Shown here in pieces: positions 26,443-36,057 of a stretch of 64,000 bases of DNA. The notes under the pieces were generated by a model. It saw only the letters and a program-made list of their open reading frames with translations, did not search any database and was not told the DNA's origin. Numbering within the stretch: the first letter of the stretch is position 1; each line of letters starts with the position of its first letter. This stretch comes from Enteractinococcus fodinae (GTDB taxonomy: Bacteria; Actinomycetota; Actinomycetes; Actinomycetales; Micrococcaceae). Made by a program: the position numbers and the translations under genes. The stretch lies in the NCBI RefSeq assembly GCF_031458395.1, contig NZ_JAVDYJ010000001.1:1054001-1118000 (forward strand), written 5' to 3'.

Positions 26443-29400
26443 CGCAGTGCTGCCTCGGCGGCTTTGATAGCTTGTCGGAGGCGTTTTTCGCTCACGCTGG
26501 TCGCGGTGCCAAGTTCTTGGGCGAATAATGAAACCCGCAGCTCCTGCAAAAGCCAAGAGATCTCCTGGATGGCTACGGGAGTGGGTACGCCTGTGGGGGC
26601 CTGAGTTTTCAGGTCCTCATAGGCTTTTTCTAATTCCTGAACCACCTGTGTGTTGAGCCCGTCGCGTTGCAGGGCACCACCGGCATCCAGCTTGTCCATG
26701 CGTAAATTCATCGCTTGTAAATATCGCGGCACATGGCGCAGTCTCGCCCAGCCGGTCCGGGACACGAACCCGCGTCGAATTAGCGCATCATGTTGAGTTC
26801 GTAAATCTGCGGCCGCGGCAGCCAGCGATAGGGAACGGATCTTCCGGATGCGACGATCGACCTCTCGCGACAGGTTCAGAATCTCGGCTACCACCGAGGT
26901 CACCTTGAACGTCGTATCGATCAGGTCCTGTTGGACAGTCTGTTGCAGGTTGCGATAAGCCGTCTCGGTCATCGGCAGTTCTTCGGGGACGAGCGCATCA
27001 ATGGCGGTGGCCGTGCAGTCGGCGACCAAAGCGGCGCTATCTGGATAGGGTGATTGCGCAAAGGCCAACTTCTCTGTGGGTGATAGATGATCAAGAATGT
27101 AGCGTTGCGGATTTGGTAGTTCAGCTTGCAACAGGGCGATGACCCCACCGCGGTGCACGGCCGCCTGTTCCCCAGCGGTGCGCAACACCACCAGCGCGGC
27201 AGATGGTGTCCGGCCCTCTTCGGCCTGCAGAGCAGGATAGCCGGTGACTTGCTGATGAGCAGAACCAGTCCATACCGACGTCTGGATCGTGGCAGGAATA
27301 TCTCCTATAGTCCAGCTGGTCAACCCCGATTGAGGGGTCAGTGGGTCATCGGCTTGTTTTGTTGGCGGCGCTGGGGGACGGGGACGTTGTTTCTTGCCTT
27401 TAGTGCGTTGGGTTTGTTGTGCTCCAGGGGTAGGAAGGTTTACCCCTTTGGCCCGTGCCGCATCCGTGAGAGACTCTGCCAGGGCAGTCTGGTTTTGGCC
27501 CGCAAGGTTTCGTTGTAGTGCGGCTAGATCGTCATCAGTGCCAACAATCGCCCCGCGATCGTCGACCACTTGGAACGTGAAGCGTAGGTGGGGTGGCAGT
27601 TTCTGCCGTGCCCAGTCTTCAGGGCCCACCACCTGGTGTTTGACCTGCCGCAAGTAGGTGCCCAACGCGTCATAGAAGTTATCGCGTGCCGGGTCGGCGT
27701 GTTCGGCCAGATGCTCAGCAGCAGCCTGTGCGGTATCAGGGGCGGGGACGAGGTGTTTACGAATGGGTTTGGGCAGGCCGCGGATCAGTGCGGTAATGAG
27801 CTCGGTACGCAGCCCGGGGATGAGCCAATCGAAGCGTTGTTGATCCATCTGGTGGAGTAGGGCGAGCGGGATCGTGACCGTCACGCCATCGGTACGCGGA
27901 CCGGCAGGGCGACCGGTTCCCGAAGCATCGGCCCCAATGCTGGCGACCGGGGTGAATTCATATTGCAACGGTAACTGCACATCCCCGGTTGGGGTGGGGT
28001 GTACGAATACGTCGGGAAATTCTTCGAGGTCGAGATCCTGGATATTTTCTGCCAAAAGCTGGTTGGGGTCAAAATCCAAGAGCTCTGGATTGTTGTGGCG
28101 CTCCTTGCGCCACCAAGCGTCAAAATGCCGTTGCGAGACGGCGCTTTCCGGCAACCGTGCGTCGTAGAACGCGTAAAGATCGTCTTCTGAAACCAACAGG
28201 TCACGACGGCGTAACCGCGTTTCTAGTTCTTCAACCTCTGCGAGCCGTTCCCGATTTCGCTTGAAAAAGTGGTGCCGGGTATTCCAGTCACCTTCGATCA
28301 GCGCATGCCGGATAAACAGTTCGCGCGCGGCCGGTCGATCGACGTTGTAGTACCGTACGGGGCGATCGGCCACAATCGTCACCCCGTAGACGGTGATGCG
28401 CTGGCGGGCCATCGCTGTGCCATGACGCCGTGACCAGTAGGGTTCTGACGTATTGGTTTTGGCGATCGGTCCGGCGGCTTGCTCGATCCATGCGGGTTCA
28501 ATTGCGGCGACTTGGCGCGCCCACAACCGCGAGGTTTCGACCAGCTCTGCGGCCATGACAAAGTCGTGACGTTTTTTGAACAGTCCGGATCCCGGAAAGA
28601 TCGCAAACCGTGTACCGCGCGCGCCTTGGTAGTGCTTTCGACGTTCATCCCAGGACCCGATATGCGACAACAGCCCGGTTAACAGCGCTTGGTGCATCCC
28701 ATCGTGGTTCTTGACGGCATCGATGGTTTTAGCCCCGGTCTCTATGCCGACCTCACGGGCGATCTGGCGTAACTGACGCACCAGATCTTGCCACTCCCTA
28801 ACTCGCAGATAGTTGATGAACTCGTTGCGGCACAGTTTGCGGAACTGGTTACCCGACAACTCGCGCTGTTGATCATGTAGGTAGTTCCACAGGTTCAGCA
28901 GGGCTGAGAAGTCTGATCTTTCGTCGGTGAACCGCGCATGGAGCTCATCGGCTTTCGCGCGGTGTTCTTCGGGGCGTTCGCGGGGGTCCTGGATGGTCAG
29001 CCCGGCAGCCAACACGAGCACTTCGGGCACCACATGATGCTCTTCTGCAGCCAGGATCATGCGGGCTAACCTCGGCGCGACTGGTAACCGTGCCAACCGG
29101 CGCCCAATCGGCGTGATGGTGCCAGCTGGGAAGGTGCGAGTTACCCAGCGCCCACCGCGGCCGCGCACGCGCACCGGGTTGCCGGTGTTCAGCGCACCCA
29201 GCTCGGTCAGCAGGGTGACTCCGTCGGTAATCTGTTTGTGTTCGGGCGGTTGCAGGAATGGGAAGTCTTGAAGCTCATCGGCCGTGGAGATGATATTGAT
29301 CGAGGCCATGTGCAGGATCACTGAAGCCAACGAAGTTCGAAGAATCTCTGGATCCGTGAACTCGGGCCGTGCCTGAAAGTCTTCTTCCGAATATAACCGG

Positions 29401-30512
29401 ATCGCAATACCGGGGCTGGTTCGTCCCGCACGGCCGGAACGTTGCTGAGCCGAAGCCTGTGAGATGCGCTCAATGGGCAGTCGTTGGACCTTGGTGCGCT
29501 GGGAATAGCGCGAAATCCGTGCGGTTCCGGTATCGATCACATATTTAATGCCCGGTACGGTCAGGGAGGTTTCGGCGACGTTGGTGGCTAAGACGATACG
29601 GGGATTTTTGCCGGGACGAAATACCCGTTGTTGGTCTTGTAGCGATAGGCGCCCAAACAGCGGCAAAATCTCGGCCTTGGCTAACCGTGGGTTGCGCGCC
29701 ACCCGCGGGCCCAAGACCTCAGCGGCGTCACGGATCTCGCGCTCGCCGGGGAAGAAGATCAGGATGTCGCCGGGCTCTTCGTGGCTGAGCTCATCAACCG
29801 CATCGGCGATCGCATCCAGGGGATCCCGGGCGTCTTCCATATCGTCGGCGTCGTCATCGGGATCATCCGGCAGCGCTTCTTGTTGGAGCGGACGATACCG
29901 AACCTCGACCGGGTAGGTGCGCCCTGAGACTTCGATGATTGGCGCTGGCTGATCATTGGTGTCTGAAAAGTGTTCGGCAAATGATTCGGGGTCGATGGTG
30001 GCCGAGGTGATGATGACCTTCAGATCGGCCCGTTTCCTCAGAAGTCGTTTGAGGTAGCCCAGCAGGAAATCGATGTTGAGGCTGCGCTCGTGTGCTTCGT
30101 CAATGATGATGACCGAATACTTCGACAGGTCCGGGTCGTGTTGGATCTCAGCCAACAAAATCCCGTCGGTCATGACTTTCAGCTGGGTATCATCGGATAC
30201 TTCGGAGGTGAACCGCACCTGGTACCCCACGGTCGAGCCGATGTTTTGGCCGAGTTCTTCTGCGACGCGTTCAGCCACTGATCGAGCGGCGATTCGTCGT
30301 GGTTGGGTGTGGCCGATCATCCCGGCGTCCGCGAGCCCGAGGGCAAGACACATTTTGGGCAGCTGTGTGGTTTTACCGGAGCCAGTTTCCCCGGCAACGA
30401 TGACCACTTGGTGGTCGACGATAGCGGCCATGATCTGTTCGCGGTGTTGAGAGACCGGTAGATCTTCGGGAAAGGAGATGGCGGACAGCTCAAGCGCAGA
30501 AGTGTTGGACAT
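26439..30512 (-). CDS. hrpA: ATP-dependent RNA helicase HrpA (DEAH/RHA)
   Basis: A very large SF2 helicase (1357 residues from the ATG at 30512; a TTG at 30521 is also in frame). In order: GETGSGKTTQLPK (motif I, about 40-52), TQPRRIAARS, DEAH box IIDEAHERS, SATID, VATNVAETSLT, QRSGRAGRT (motif VI, about 355-363), then HA2 and OB domains and a long C-terminal DUF3418-like region. Bacterial HrpA acts in RNA processing and rescue of stalled or collided ribosomes. There is no Shine-Dalgarno; a TAGAAT box (30522-30527) nine bases before the ATG suggests a leaderless message. Its 3' end overlaps the HIT gene. Confidence 0.94.
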   Translation of the reverse strand: MSNTSALELSAISFPEDLPVSQHREQIMAAIVDHQVVIVAGETGSGKTTQLPKMCLALGLADAGMIGHTQPRRIAARSVAERVAEELGQNIGSTVGYQVRFTSEVSDDTQLKVMTDGILLAEIQHDPDLSKYSVIIIDEAHERSLNIDFLLGYLKRLLRKRADLKVIITSATIDPESFAEHFSDTNDQPAPIIEVSGRTYPVEVRYRPLQQEALPDDPDDDADDMEDARDPLDAIADAVDELSHEEPGDILIFFPGEREIRDAAEVLGPRVARNPRLAKAEILPLFGRLSLQDQQRVFRPGKNPRIVLATNVAETSLTVPGIKYVIDTGTARISRYSQRTKVQRLPIERISQASAQQRSGRAGRTSPGIAIRLYSEEDFQARPEFTDPEILRTSLASVILHMASINIISTADELQDFPFLQPPEHKQITDGVTLLTELGALNTGNPVRVRGRGGRWVTRTFPAGTITPIGRRLARLPVAPRLARMILAAEEHHVVPEVLVLAAGLTIQDPRERPEEHRAKADELHARFTDERSDFSALLNLWNYLHDQQRELSGNQFRKLCRNEFINYLRVREWQDLVRQLRQIAREVGIETGAKTIDAVKNHDGMHQALLTGLLSHIGSWDERRKHYQGARGTRFAIFPGSGLFKKRHDFVMAAELVETSRLWARQVAAIEPAWIEQAAGPIAKTNTSEPYWSRRHGTAMARQRITVYGVTIVADRPVRYYNVDRPAARELFIRHALIEGDWNTRHHFFKRNRERLAEVEELETRLRRRDLLVSEDDLYAFYDARLPESAVSQRHFDAWWRKERHNNPELLDFDPNQLLAENIQDLDLEEFPDVFVHPTPTGDVQLPLQYEFTPVASIGADASGTGRPAGPRTDGVTVTIPLALLHQMDQQRFDWLIPGLRTELITALIRGLPKPIRKHLVPAPDTAQAAAEHLAEHADPARDNFYDALGTYLRQVKHQVVGPEDWARQKLPPHLRFTFQVVDDRGAIVGTDDDLAALQRNLAGQNQTALAESLTDAARAKGVNLPTPGAQQTQRTKGKKQRPRPPAPPTKQADDPLTPQSGLTSWTIGDIPATIQTSVWTGSAHQQVTGYPALQAEEGRTPSAALVVLRTAGEQAAVHRGGVIALLQAELPNPQRYILDHLSPTEKLAFAQSPYPDSAALVADCTATAIDALVPEELPMTETAYRNLQQTVQQDLIDTTFKVTSVVAEILNLSREVDRRIRKIRSLSLAAAAADLRTQHDALIRRGFVSRTGWARLRHVPRYLQAMNLRMDKLDAGGALQRDGLNTQVVQELEKAYEDLKTQAPTGVPTPVAIQEISWLLQELRVSLFAQELGTATSVSEKRLRQAIKAAEAALR

Positions 30513-30624
30513 GATGGCCAAATTCTACGTGAGTTGTGCCTATCGTGGCGTATTAACGGTCAGATGTTGGTTGTTGACGAACTCATCCATGCCATCTGGC
30601 TGGGTTCAGCGTCGGATCCGTGCC

Positions 30625-31053
30625 TTAGAGTCCCGGCGGGATGTAATGATCCAGACCGTCGCGGCGCAGCCGGTGTTTGAGCTCTTCAACGAGTTGGGTG
30701 TAGCTATCCATGATTCGGGCACGATCTTGGAGCTCAGAGGCTAAATCCATTGAAGTAGCACGCCGCAGCTCTTTGCGCGTCATCGTCAACGACGTGGGTT
30801 TGCCACCGGGGGTGTAGACCATCGATGCGAGCGCTTCGATGGTGCGCTCACGATTTTTCATCGTGGTGCCTTCCATTTCCCACCGGAACAGGGTCCGTTC
30901 AGAAATCCCAATCTTCTGGGCTAAATCGGTTCGCGGAAGATTTGAGGCCTCACGGCGTCGCATGATGTCTAATCCAATGGATAGCTCATCGTTGGGATTC
31001 AGATGATCCTGGCCTTCAAGAGGGTGCGTTTTCCGTCGCATGTATTTCGCCAT
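30625..31053 (-). CDS. HTH (XRE-like) DNA-binding protein
   Basis: A protein of about 142 residues from the ATG at 31053; the upstream region is AT-rich and the start is uncertain, as another ATG is four codons later. A helix-turn-helix is clear at residues about 37-58 (LAQKIGISERTLFRWEMEG), preceded by a basic N-terminus. The rest looks helical and basic and ends PPGL. No ligand or protease domain is seen, so its target is unknown. It stands alone between hrpA and tRNA-Arg. A perfect 15-base palindrome at 31140-31154, 86 bases upstream, could be its operator. Confidence 0.7.
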   Translation of the reverse strand: MAKYMRRKTHPLEGQDHLNPNDELSIGLDIMRRREASNLPRTDLAQKIGISERTLFRWEMEGTTMKNRERTIEALASMVYTPGGKPTSLTMTRKELRRATSMDLASELQDRARIMDSYTQLVEELKHRLRRDGLDHYIPPGL

Positions 31054-31139
31054 CCCCAAAATTATTCCGCATCGGTTGATTTTTGAAGTATGCAGCAATT
31101 TTTCATCATTCCATAGTAGTTCACTCAAAGACAAACACT

Positions 31140-31154
31140 GTCGTCAATGACGAC
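31140..31154. promoter_or_regulatory. Perfect palindrome upstream of the HTH gene
   Basis: GTCGTCA-A-TGACGAC is fully symmetrical. It lies in the 302-base gap between the HTH gene and tRNA-Arg; I saw no gene in the rest of that gap. A regulator-binding site is the simplest reading; read as RNA it could also fold into a five-base stem. Confidence 0.35.
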
Positions 31155-31327
31155 TTTTAGTCCAAAACTTAGGATTTGCGCGACAGGACCCCTGGGAATC
31201 CACGAAACTAGTGAACTGGTGAGCTTTCGGGGTGGCCGTGACCATGAGCAAGAGGCAGTGGATTCGAATATGTCAGCGCATCTGCGGATGGTTCAGTGCG
31301 TCACAGGCCGTGAGAGAAAAGAAAAAT

Positions 31328-31347
31328 CGCCAGCACGCAGGCTGGCG
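31328..31347 (-). terminator. Terminator of tRNA-Arg
   Basis: CGCCAGC (31328-31334) and GCTGGCG (31341-31347) form a seven-bp stem. On the minus strand it is followed by ATTTTTC, a typical intrinsic terminator just after the tRNA. Confidence 0.85.
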
Positions 31348-31355
31348 AGAAAAAG

Positions 31356-31428
31356 TGCCCCCGACAGGAATCGAACCTGTGGCCTTCTGCTCCGGAGGCA
31401 GACGCTCTATCCCCTGAGCTACGGAGGC
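31356..31428 (-). tRNA. tRNA-Arg(CCG)
   Basis: A 73-nt cloverleaf. Acceptor GCCTCCG (31428-31422) pairs with CGGGGGC, discriminator A is at 31356, the D arm holds AGCTCAGGGGA, the anticodon stem TCTGC/GCAGA encloses CTCCGGA giving anticodon CCG (reads CGG), and the T arm has GGTTCGATTCC. CCA is not encoded. Confidence 0.96.
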
Positions 31429-31582
31429 GGGGATCCTGCAGAACCAAGACAGTTCTACTAGACCCTGAATAGCTTACCGTACAAACCGGTCGGAACGAAA
31501 ATTGGCTGCCGCCCATCCGCCCAGATGGTAAAACGCGACGTTAAATGTGCTCAGGAGGTGCCCGATAGCTAAACTTGGTCTC

Positions 31583-33253
31583 GTGAATCCTGAAAATCTT
31601 TCTGAAGCTCTTGCCCACATCCTGCACAACGCGATTGAGGCCGGCGAGATCGATCTGCCCGCCGATGCGGTCCCAGAGGCCCCTCGTGTTGAACGTCCGA
31701 AGTCGCGCGACCATGGTGATTGGGCGACCAATATTGCCATGCAACTGGGTAAACGAGCCGGAATGACCCCGCGACAATTCGCGGAAATCGTGGCTCCAAA
31801 GCTGCAGGCTCTCGATGGTGTTGCCGCCGTCGATATTGCGGGCCCCGGATTCATCAATATCACCCTGGACGCCGCCGCGGCCGGGGAACTGGCCCGGACG
31901 ATCGTCGAAGCCGGCGATACCTTCGGCCATAATGATCAGGCCGCCGGCGACGTGGTCAACTTGGAATTCGTCTCGGCGAACCCCACCGGACCGCTGCACA
32001 TCGGCCACACCCGGTGGGCCGCGCTGGGGGATGCGATCAGCCGCCTGTTGCGCGCCTCTGGGGCCACAGTGACCACCGAGTACTACATCAACGATTACGG
32101 CGCACAGCTCGACACATTCGCGGCCTCTGTCTGGGCGCGGATGCACGGCCAGGATGTGCCCGAGGGTGGCTACCCGGGACAATATGTGCACCAGATTGCC
32201 GAAGCCATCCTGGCCGAAGATCCCAGCATCAAAGACCAAAATTACGAGGCGGTGCTACCGCAGCTACGCACGCGTGCCTATCAGCTGCAACTCGAGGATA
32301 TTCGCGAGACGCTCGATGATTTCCATGTCCACTTTGATGTCTGGTTCTCGGAAGCGCAACTCCATGAATCCGGTGCAGTTGAAGAAGCACTTGAGCGGCT
32401 CAAAGCACAGGGGCACACTTTTGAGCAGGAGGGCGCGTTTTGGTTGCGCACCACCGACTTTGGTGACGACAAAGACCGGGTGCTCATTAAAGCCGACGGC
32501 AAACCCACCTATTTTGCTGGCGATGCGGCATACTATCTGTCGAAAAAAGACCGCGGTTTCCACCATAAGATCTACCTCTTGGGTGCCGACCACCACGGCT
32601 ATGTCAATCGTCTTCGGGCGCTGTCAGCGTGTGCCGGCGACGATATGGACGAAAACATTGAGATCCTCATTGGGCAGCTGATTTCCGTTGACGGTGCGCG
32701 CTTGTCGAAACGTGCCGGCAACATCATCGAGCTGCGTGATCTCATCGAGTGGTTGGGTGTAGATGCGCTGCGGTATTCACTGGCACGCTACCCCAATGAT
32801 TCTCCCATCGAGATTGATCCAGACCTGTTGCGAGCACAGACCAACGACAACCCGGTCTTTTATGTGCAATACGCCCACGCCCGGTCCCGTTCAGCGGCTC
32901 GCACCGCCGACGCCCAGGGCGTGGTGCGTGAAGTCGAGAAGTTTGACGCAGCGACGCTGCAGCATCCGACCGAAGAAGAGTTGTTGTCCAAACTGGCACA
33001 GTTCCCGGCGATTGTCGGAAGCGCCGCCAGATTGCGCCAACCCCACCGGTTAGCCCGGCACCTGGAAGCCATCGCGGCGGCCTATCACGCCTGGTACGCT
33101 GTCGCCCGCATCGTGCCAGCACCAGCGAAGGACGGCACGAAAGTCGACCCCGAACCTGTCAATTATTCGCGTCGTTGGCTCAATGATGCGACCACCCAAG
33201 TACTGGCCAATGGGCTGGGTCTGCTGGGTGTATCCGCACCGGAGAAAATGTAA
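31583..33253 (+). CDS. argS: Arginyl-tRNA synthetase
   Basis: Class I synthetase that charges tRNA-Arg. From the GTG at 31583 it has 556 residues, the normal size. It has the N-terminal Arg-tRNA-synthetase domain (about 1-85), the HIGH motif in NPTGPLHIGHTRW (about 130), the KMSKS-like SKRAGN (about 383) and a DALR anticodon-binding domain at the C-terminus. AGGAGG at 31553-31558 is too far from this start, but TAAACT ends exactly seven bases before it, the layout of a leaderless gene. An in-frame GTG at 31547 would add a 12-residue extension. It overlaps lysA by one base and lies next to tRNA-Arg(CCG). Confidence 0.95.
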   Translation: MNPENLSEALAHILHNAIEAGEIDLPADAVPEAPRVERPKSRDHGDWATNIAMQLGKRAGMTPRQFAEIVAPKLQALDGVAAVDIAGPGFINITLDAAAAGELARTIVEAGDTFGHNDQAAGDVVNLEFVSANPTGPLHIGHTRWAALGDAISRLLRASGATVTTEYYINDYGAQLDTFAASVWARMHGQDVPEGGYPGQYVHQIAEAILAEDPSIKDQNYEAVLPQLRTRAYQLQLEDIRETLDDFHVHFDVWFSEAQLHESGAVEEALERLKAQGHTFEQEGAFWLRTTDFGDDKDRVLIKADGKPTYFAGDAAYYLSKKDRGFHHKIYLLGADHHGYVNRLRALSACAGDDMDENIEILIGQLISVDGARLSKRAGNIIELRDLIEWLGVDALRYSLARYPNDSPIEIDPDLLRAQTNDNPVFYVQYAHARSRSAARTADAQGVVREVEKFDAATLQHPTEEELLSKLAQFPAIVGSAARLRQPHRLARHLEAIAAAYHAWYAVARIVPAPAKDGTKVDPEPVNYSRRWLNDATTQVLANGLGLLGVSAPEKM

Positions 33254-34665
33254 TGCGCTCACCGCTCGCCCCTCAATGGCTGACCTTCCCCGACAACACC
33301 CCCGCGCTGAATCCAAAGATTTTCTCGTCCGGGGTCGCTCGTGATGATGACCAGGTCACGATCCAGGGGATTCCCGTCACCGAGCTAGTTGAACGCTTTG
33401 GTAGCCCCTTATGGGTCATCGATGAAAATGACTTCCGGGCCCGCGCCCGAGCCTATGTTGACGATTTCAACACAGCCTTTGGTTCTCTGTGCGGGGGAGT
33501 CGATGTCTACTACGCTTCCAAAGCCCTGTTGACCGTCCAAGTTGCCAGCTGGATTCGCGAGGAAGGCCTACGTATCGACACCGCATCCGGTGGCGAAATG
33601 GCCCTGGCAATGCGAGCTGGAATCGAACCGGCCCACATCGGGTTGCACGGCAACAATAAATCCGATGGAGAACTGCACACTGCGATCACCAAGCGCATCG
33701 GGCGAATTGTGGTCGATTCGCTGGCAGAGCTGCACCGTGTCGCGCACATGGCAGCCAAGCTGGAGACCCCTGCGAATGTGATGCTGCGACTGACCCCGGG
33801 CGTGGATGCCTCGACCCACCACCACATCGCCACCGCTCATGAGGACCAAAAATTTGGGCTGAGCATCACGCCAGCGCCCGATGCGCAGACCTCGGTTGCG
33901 TATCAGGCGGCGCATATCGCCGCTGAGGCCTCTCATATCAACTTCGTTGGGCTGCACTCCCACATCGGCAGCCAGATCTTCGATTCCCAAGGTTTTGAAG
34001 CCGCCGCCACGCGCATGCTGGAATTCATCGCCGTGCTGGCTGACGAAAACATCCACATCGAAGAACTCGATATCGGTGGGGGATACGGCATCGCCTACAC
34101 CGAAGCAGATGATCCAGCCGCACCGGCTGTCATCGCCAATAACCTCGCCAGACACTTGAGCGCCGAAACCGACCGACTCAACATCCCATGCCCGCGGATC
34201 TCGATCGAACCGGGACGCTCTATTGCAGGTCCGGCCGGACTGACCATCTACACGGTGGGCACCACCAAAACCGTGTGGGTCGAACACGCTGGGGTACACC
34301 ATCCGCGTCGCTATGTTGCCGTCGATGGGGGCATGTCCGACAACCCCCGGCCGGTACTCTACGACGCTGACTACACCGCTGTGTTAGCCAATCGCGTCAG
34401 TGACGCGGAGCCGGTGCTGTCTCGGGTGGTGGGCAAACACTGCGAGTCCGGCGATATCGTCGTCAATACCGTGTACTTACCAGAAGACACTGACCACGGA
34501 GACCTCTTAGTGGTCCCAGCCACCGGTGCATACGGTCATGCGATGAGTTCTAACTACAACATGCTGACACGCCCGGCGATCGTAGCCATCAAAGACGGTG
34601 CAGCCCGCGAAATTATTCGCCGCGAAACCATCGATGATCTGTTTGCCCGTGAGGTCGATTTGTAA
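33253..34665 (+). CDS. lysA: Diaminopimelate decarboxylase
   Basis: A 470-residue PLP enzyme of the alanine-racemase fold that makes L-lysine from meso-diaminopimelate. Seen: the PLP-Lys motif YYASKALLT (about 80), HGNNKSDGEL, GLHSHIGSQI, the glycine-rich phosphate loop DIGGGYGI, EPGRSIAGPAG and the late CESGDIV motif. It starts at the ATG overlapping the argS stop (TAATG). argS-lysA-hom-thrB is a familiar cluster in Micrococcales and corynebacteria and links lysine and threonine synthesis. Confidence 0.95.
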   Translation: MRSPLAPQWLTFPDNTPALNPKIFSSGVARDDDQVTIQGIPVTELVERFGSPLWVIDENDFRARARAYVDDFNTAFGSLCGGVDVYYASKALLTVQVASWIREEGLRIDTASGGEMALAMRAGIEPAHIGLHGNNKSDGELHTAITKRIGRIVVDSLAELHRVAHMAAKLETPANVMLRLTPGVDASTHHHIATAHEDQKFGLSITPAPDAQTSVAYQAAHIAAEASHINFVGLHSHIGSQIFDSQGFEAAATRMLEFIAVLADENIHIEELDIGGGYGIAYTEADDPAAPAVIANNLARHLSAETDRLNIPCPRISIEPGRSIAGPAGLTIYTVGTTKTVWVEHAGVHHPRRYVAVDGGMSDNPRPVLYDADYTAVLANRVSDAEPVLSRVVGKHCESGDIVVNTVYLPEDTDHGDLLVVPATGAYGHAMSSNYNMLTRPAIVAIKDGAAREIIRRETIDDLFAREVDL

Positions 34666-34738
34666 CCGGCCAATTCCAACTGGACTACAATGACGACACG
34701 GTGCCAAAGCCACTTTTTTACTGTTTACTCGGAGGACC

Positions 34739-36055
34739 ATGACCACTGCATCTGATACACCGGCCCTGAACATCGCATTGTTGGGCGGTGGAACCGTCGG
34801 ATCACAGGTTGCTCGTATTCTGACCGAAAACGCAGACGCACTGACGCAGCGCATTGGCACCCGGCTCAACCTGACCAAAATTCTGGTCAGAAACCCCCAG
34901 GCCACCCGCGACTACGAACTGCCCACCGAGTACTACACCGACGACGTCGACGAAGTCTTCGAAGGCGCCGATATCGTGGTTGAACTCATGGGCGGCATAG
35001 ACCCAGCACGTGAACTCGTGCTGCGGGCGATCAACCAGGGCGCCAGTGTGGTCACCGGGAACAAAGCCTTATTGGCCACTCACGGCAATGAACTCTACGA
35101 AGCCGCAGCTGAAGCTGGGGTCCAGTTGTCCTTTGAAGCTTCGGTTGGCGGTGCGATCCCGATCCTACGCCCGCTGCGCGACTCATTGTCCGGAGATAAG
35201 ATCACCCGCATCATGGGGATCGTCAACGGCACGACCAATTACATCCTCGACGAGATGGACTCCACGGGCGCGTCCTTCAACGATGCGTTGGCTGAAGCAC
35301 AACGACTCGGCTATGCCGAAGCTGACCCCACCGCCGACGTCGGCGGAGCAGATGCGGCCGCCAAAGCCGCGATTCTGGCGCACTTGGCGTTTCACTCGCC
35401 ATTTACCTTGGACCAGGTTTACACCGAGGGCATCGCGGAGATCTCTGACCTCGACCACAAAGCCGCAGCCGATGCCGGCTATGTCATCAAACTGCTGGCT
35501 ATCGTCGAAGAGCTCGATGACCCAGCGGGCGTGGTACTACGCGTACACCCCACATTGCTACCGCGCGAACACCCACTGGCTGCGGTGCGCGGCGCGTACA
35601 ACGCGGTCTTTGTCGAGGCCGAAAATGCCGGCGAGCTGATGTTTTACGGTCCAGGTGCCGGTGGTGCTGCGACAGCTTCAGCGGTCATGGGGGACGTGAC
35701 GTCGATCGCCAAGCGGAAACTGCGTGGCGGACCGGGACGCACTCATACGGCCCGTCGGGAACTCGAGTGTCTGGATATCGGTGAGGCGACCACCCGATAC
35801 ATGGTTGTGGTGCGCGCTGCCGACGCTTCCGGAGTGTTGGCCAAGGTGGCCGGGACATTTGCCGAACACAATGTCTCGATCAAATCGATGAACCAAACCC
35901 CAGACCAGGATTCCAACGACGAGCGTCAAACGGCGCTGTTGGCTTTTGTCACTCACCGCGCCAAAGAAGCGCAATTGGCAAAAACTCTCGAGGCAACCAA
36001 ACAGTTAGATGTGGTTGACGAAGTCCTGTCTGTAATGCGCGTAGAGGGTAAATAA
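34739..36055 (+). CDS. hom: Homoserine dehydrogenase
   Basis: Reduces aspartate semialdehyde to homoserine. The 438-residue protein has an N-terminal NAD(P)-binding motif (LLGGGTVGSQVARIL), VVTGNKALLA, the substrate domain with GIVNGTTNYIL and EADPTADVGGADAAAKAAI, and a C-terminal ACT domain (about 350-430, MVVVRAADASGVLAKVAGTF) that usually confers threonine feedback inhibition. GGAGG precedes the ATG. A 73-base gap separates it from lysA and contains TACAAT (34686-34691), so it may have its own promoter. No thrC lies between it and thrB. Confidence 0.95.
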   Translation: MTTASDTPALNIALLGGGTVGSQVARILTENADALTQRIGTRLNLTKILVRNPQATRDYELPTEYYTDDVDEVFEGADIVVELMGGIDPARELVLRAINQGASVVTGNKALLATHGNELYEAAAEAGVQLSFEASVGGAIPILRPLRDSLSGDKITRIMGIVNGTTNYILDEMDSTGASFNDALAEAQRLGYAEADPTADVGGADAAAKAAILAHLAFHSPFTLDQVYTEGIAEISDLDHKAAADAGYVIKLLAIVEELDDPAGVVLRVHPTLLPREHPLAAVRGAYNAVFVEAENAGELMFYGPGAGGAATASAVMGDVTSIAKRKLRGGPGRTHTARRELECLDIGEATTRYMVVVRAADASGVLAKVAGTFAEHNVSIKSMNQTPDQDSNDERQTALLAFVTHRAKEAQLAKTLEATKQLDVVDEVLSVMRVEGK

Positions 36056-36057
36056 TC

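Noticed and set aside
31147-31461. Open frame across tRNA-Arg
   Set aside because: It reads through the tRNA and its terminator on the opposite strand; no protein similarity is evident.
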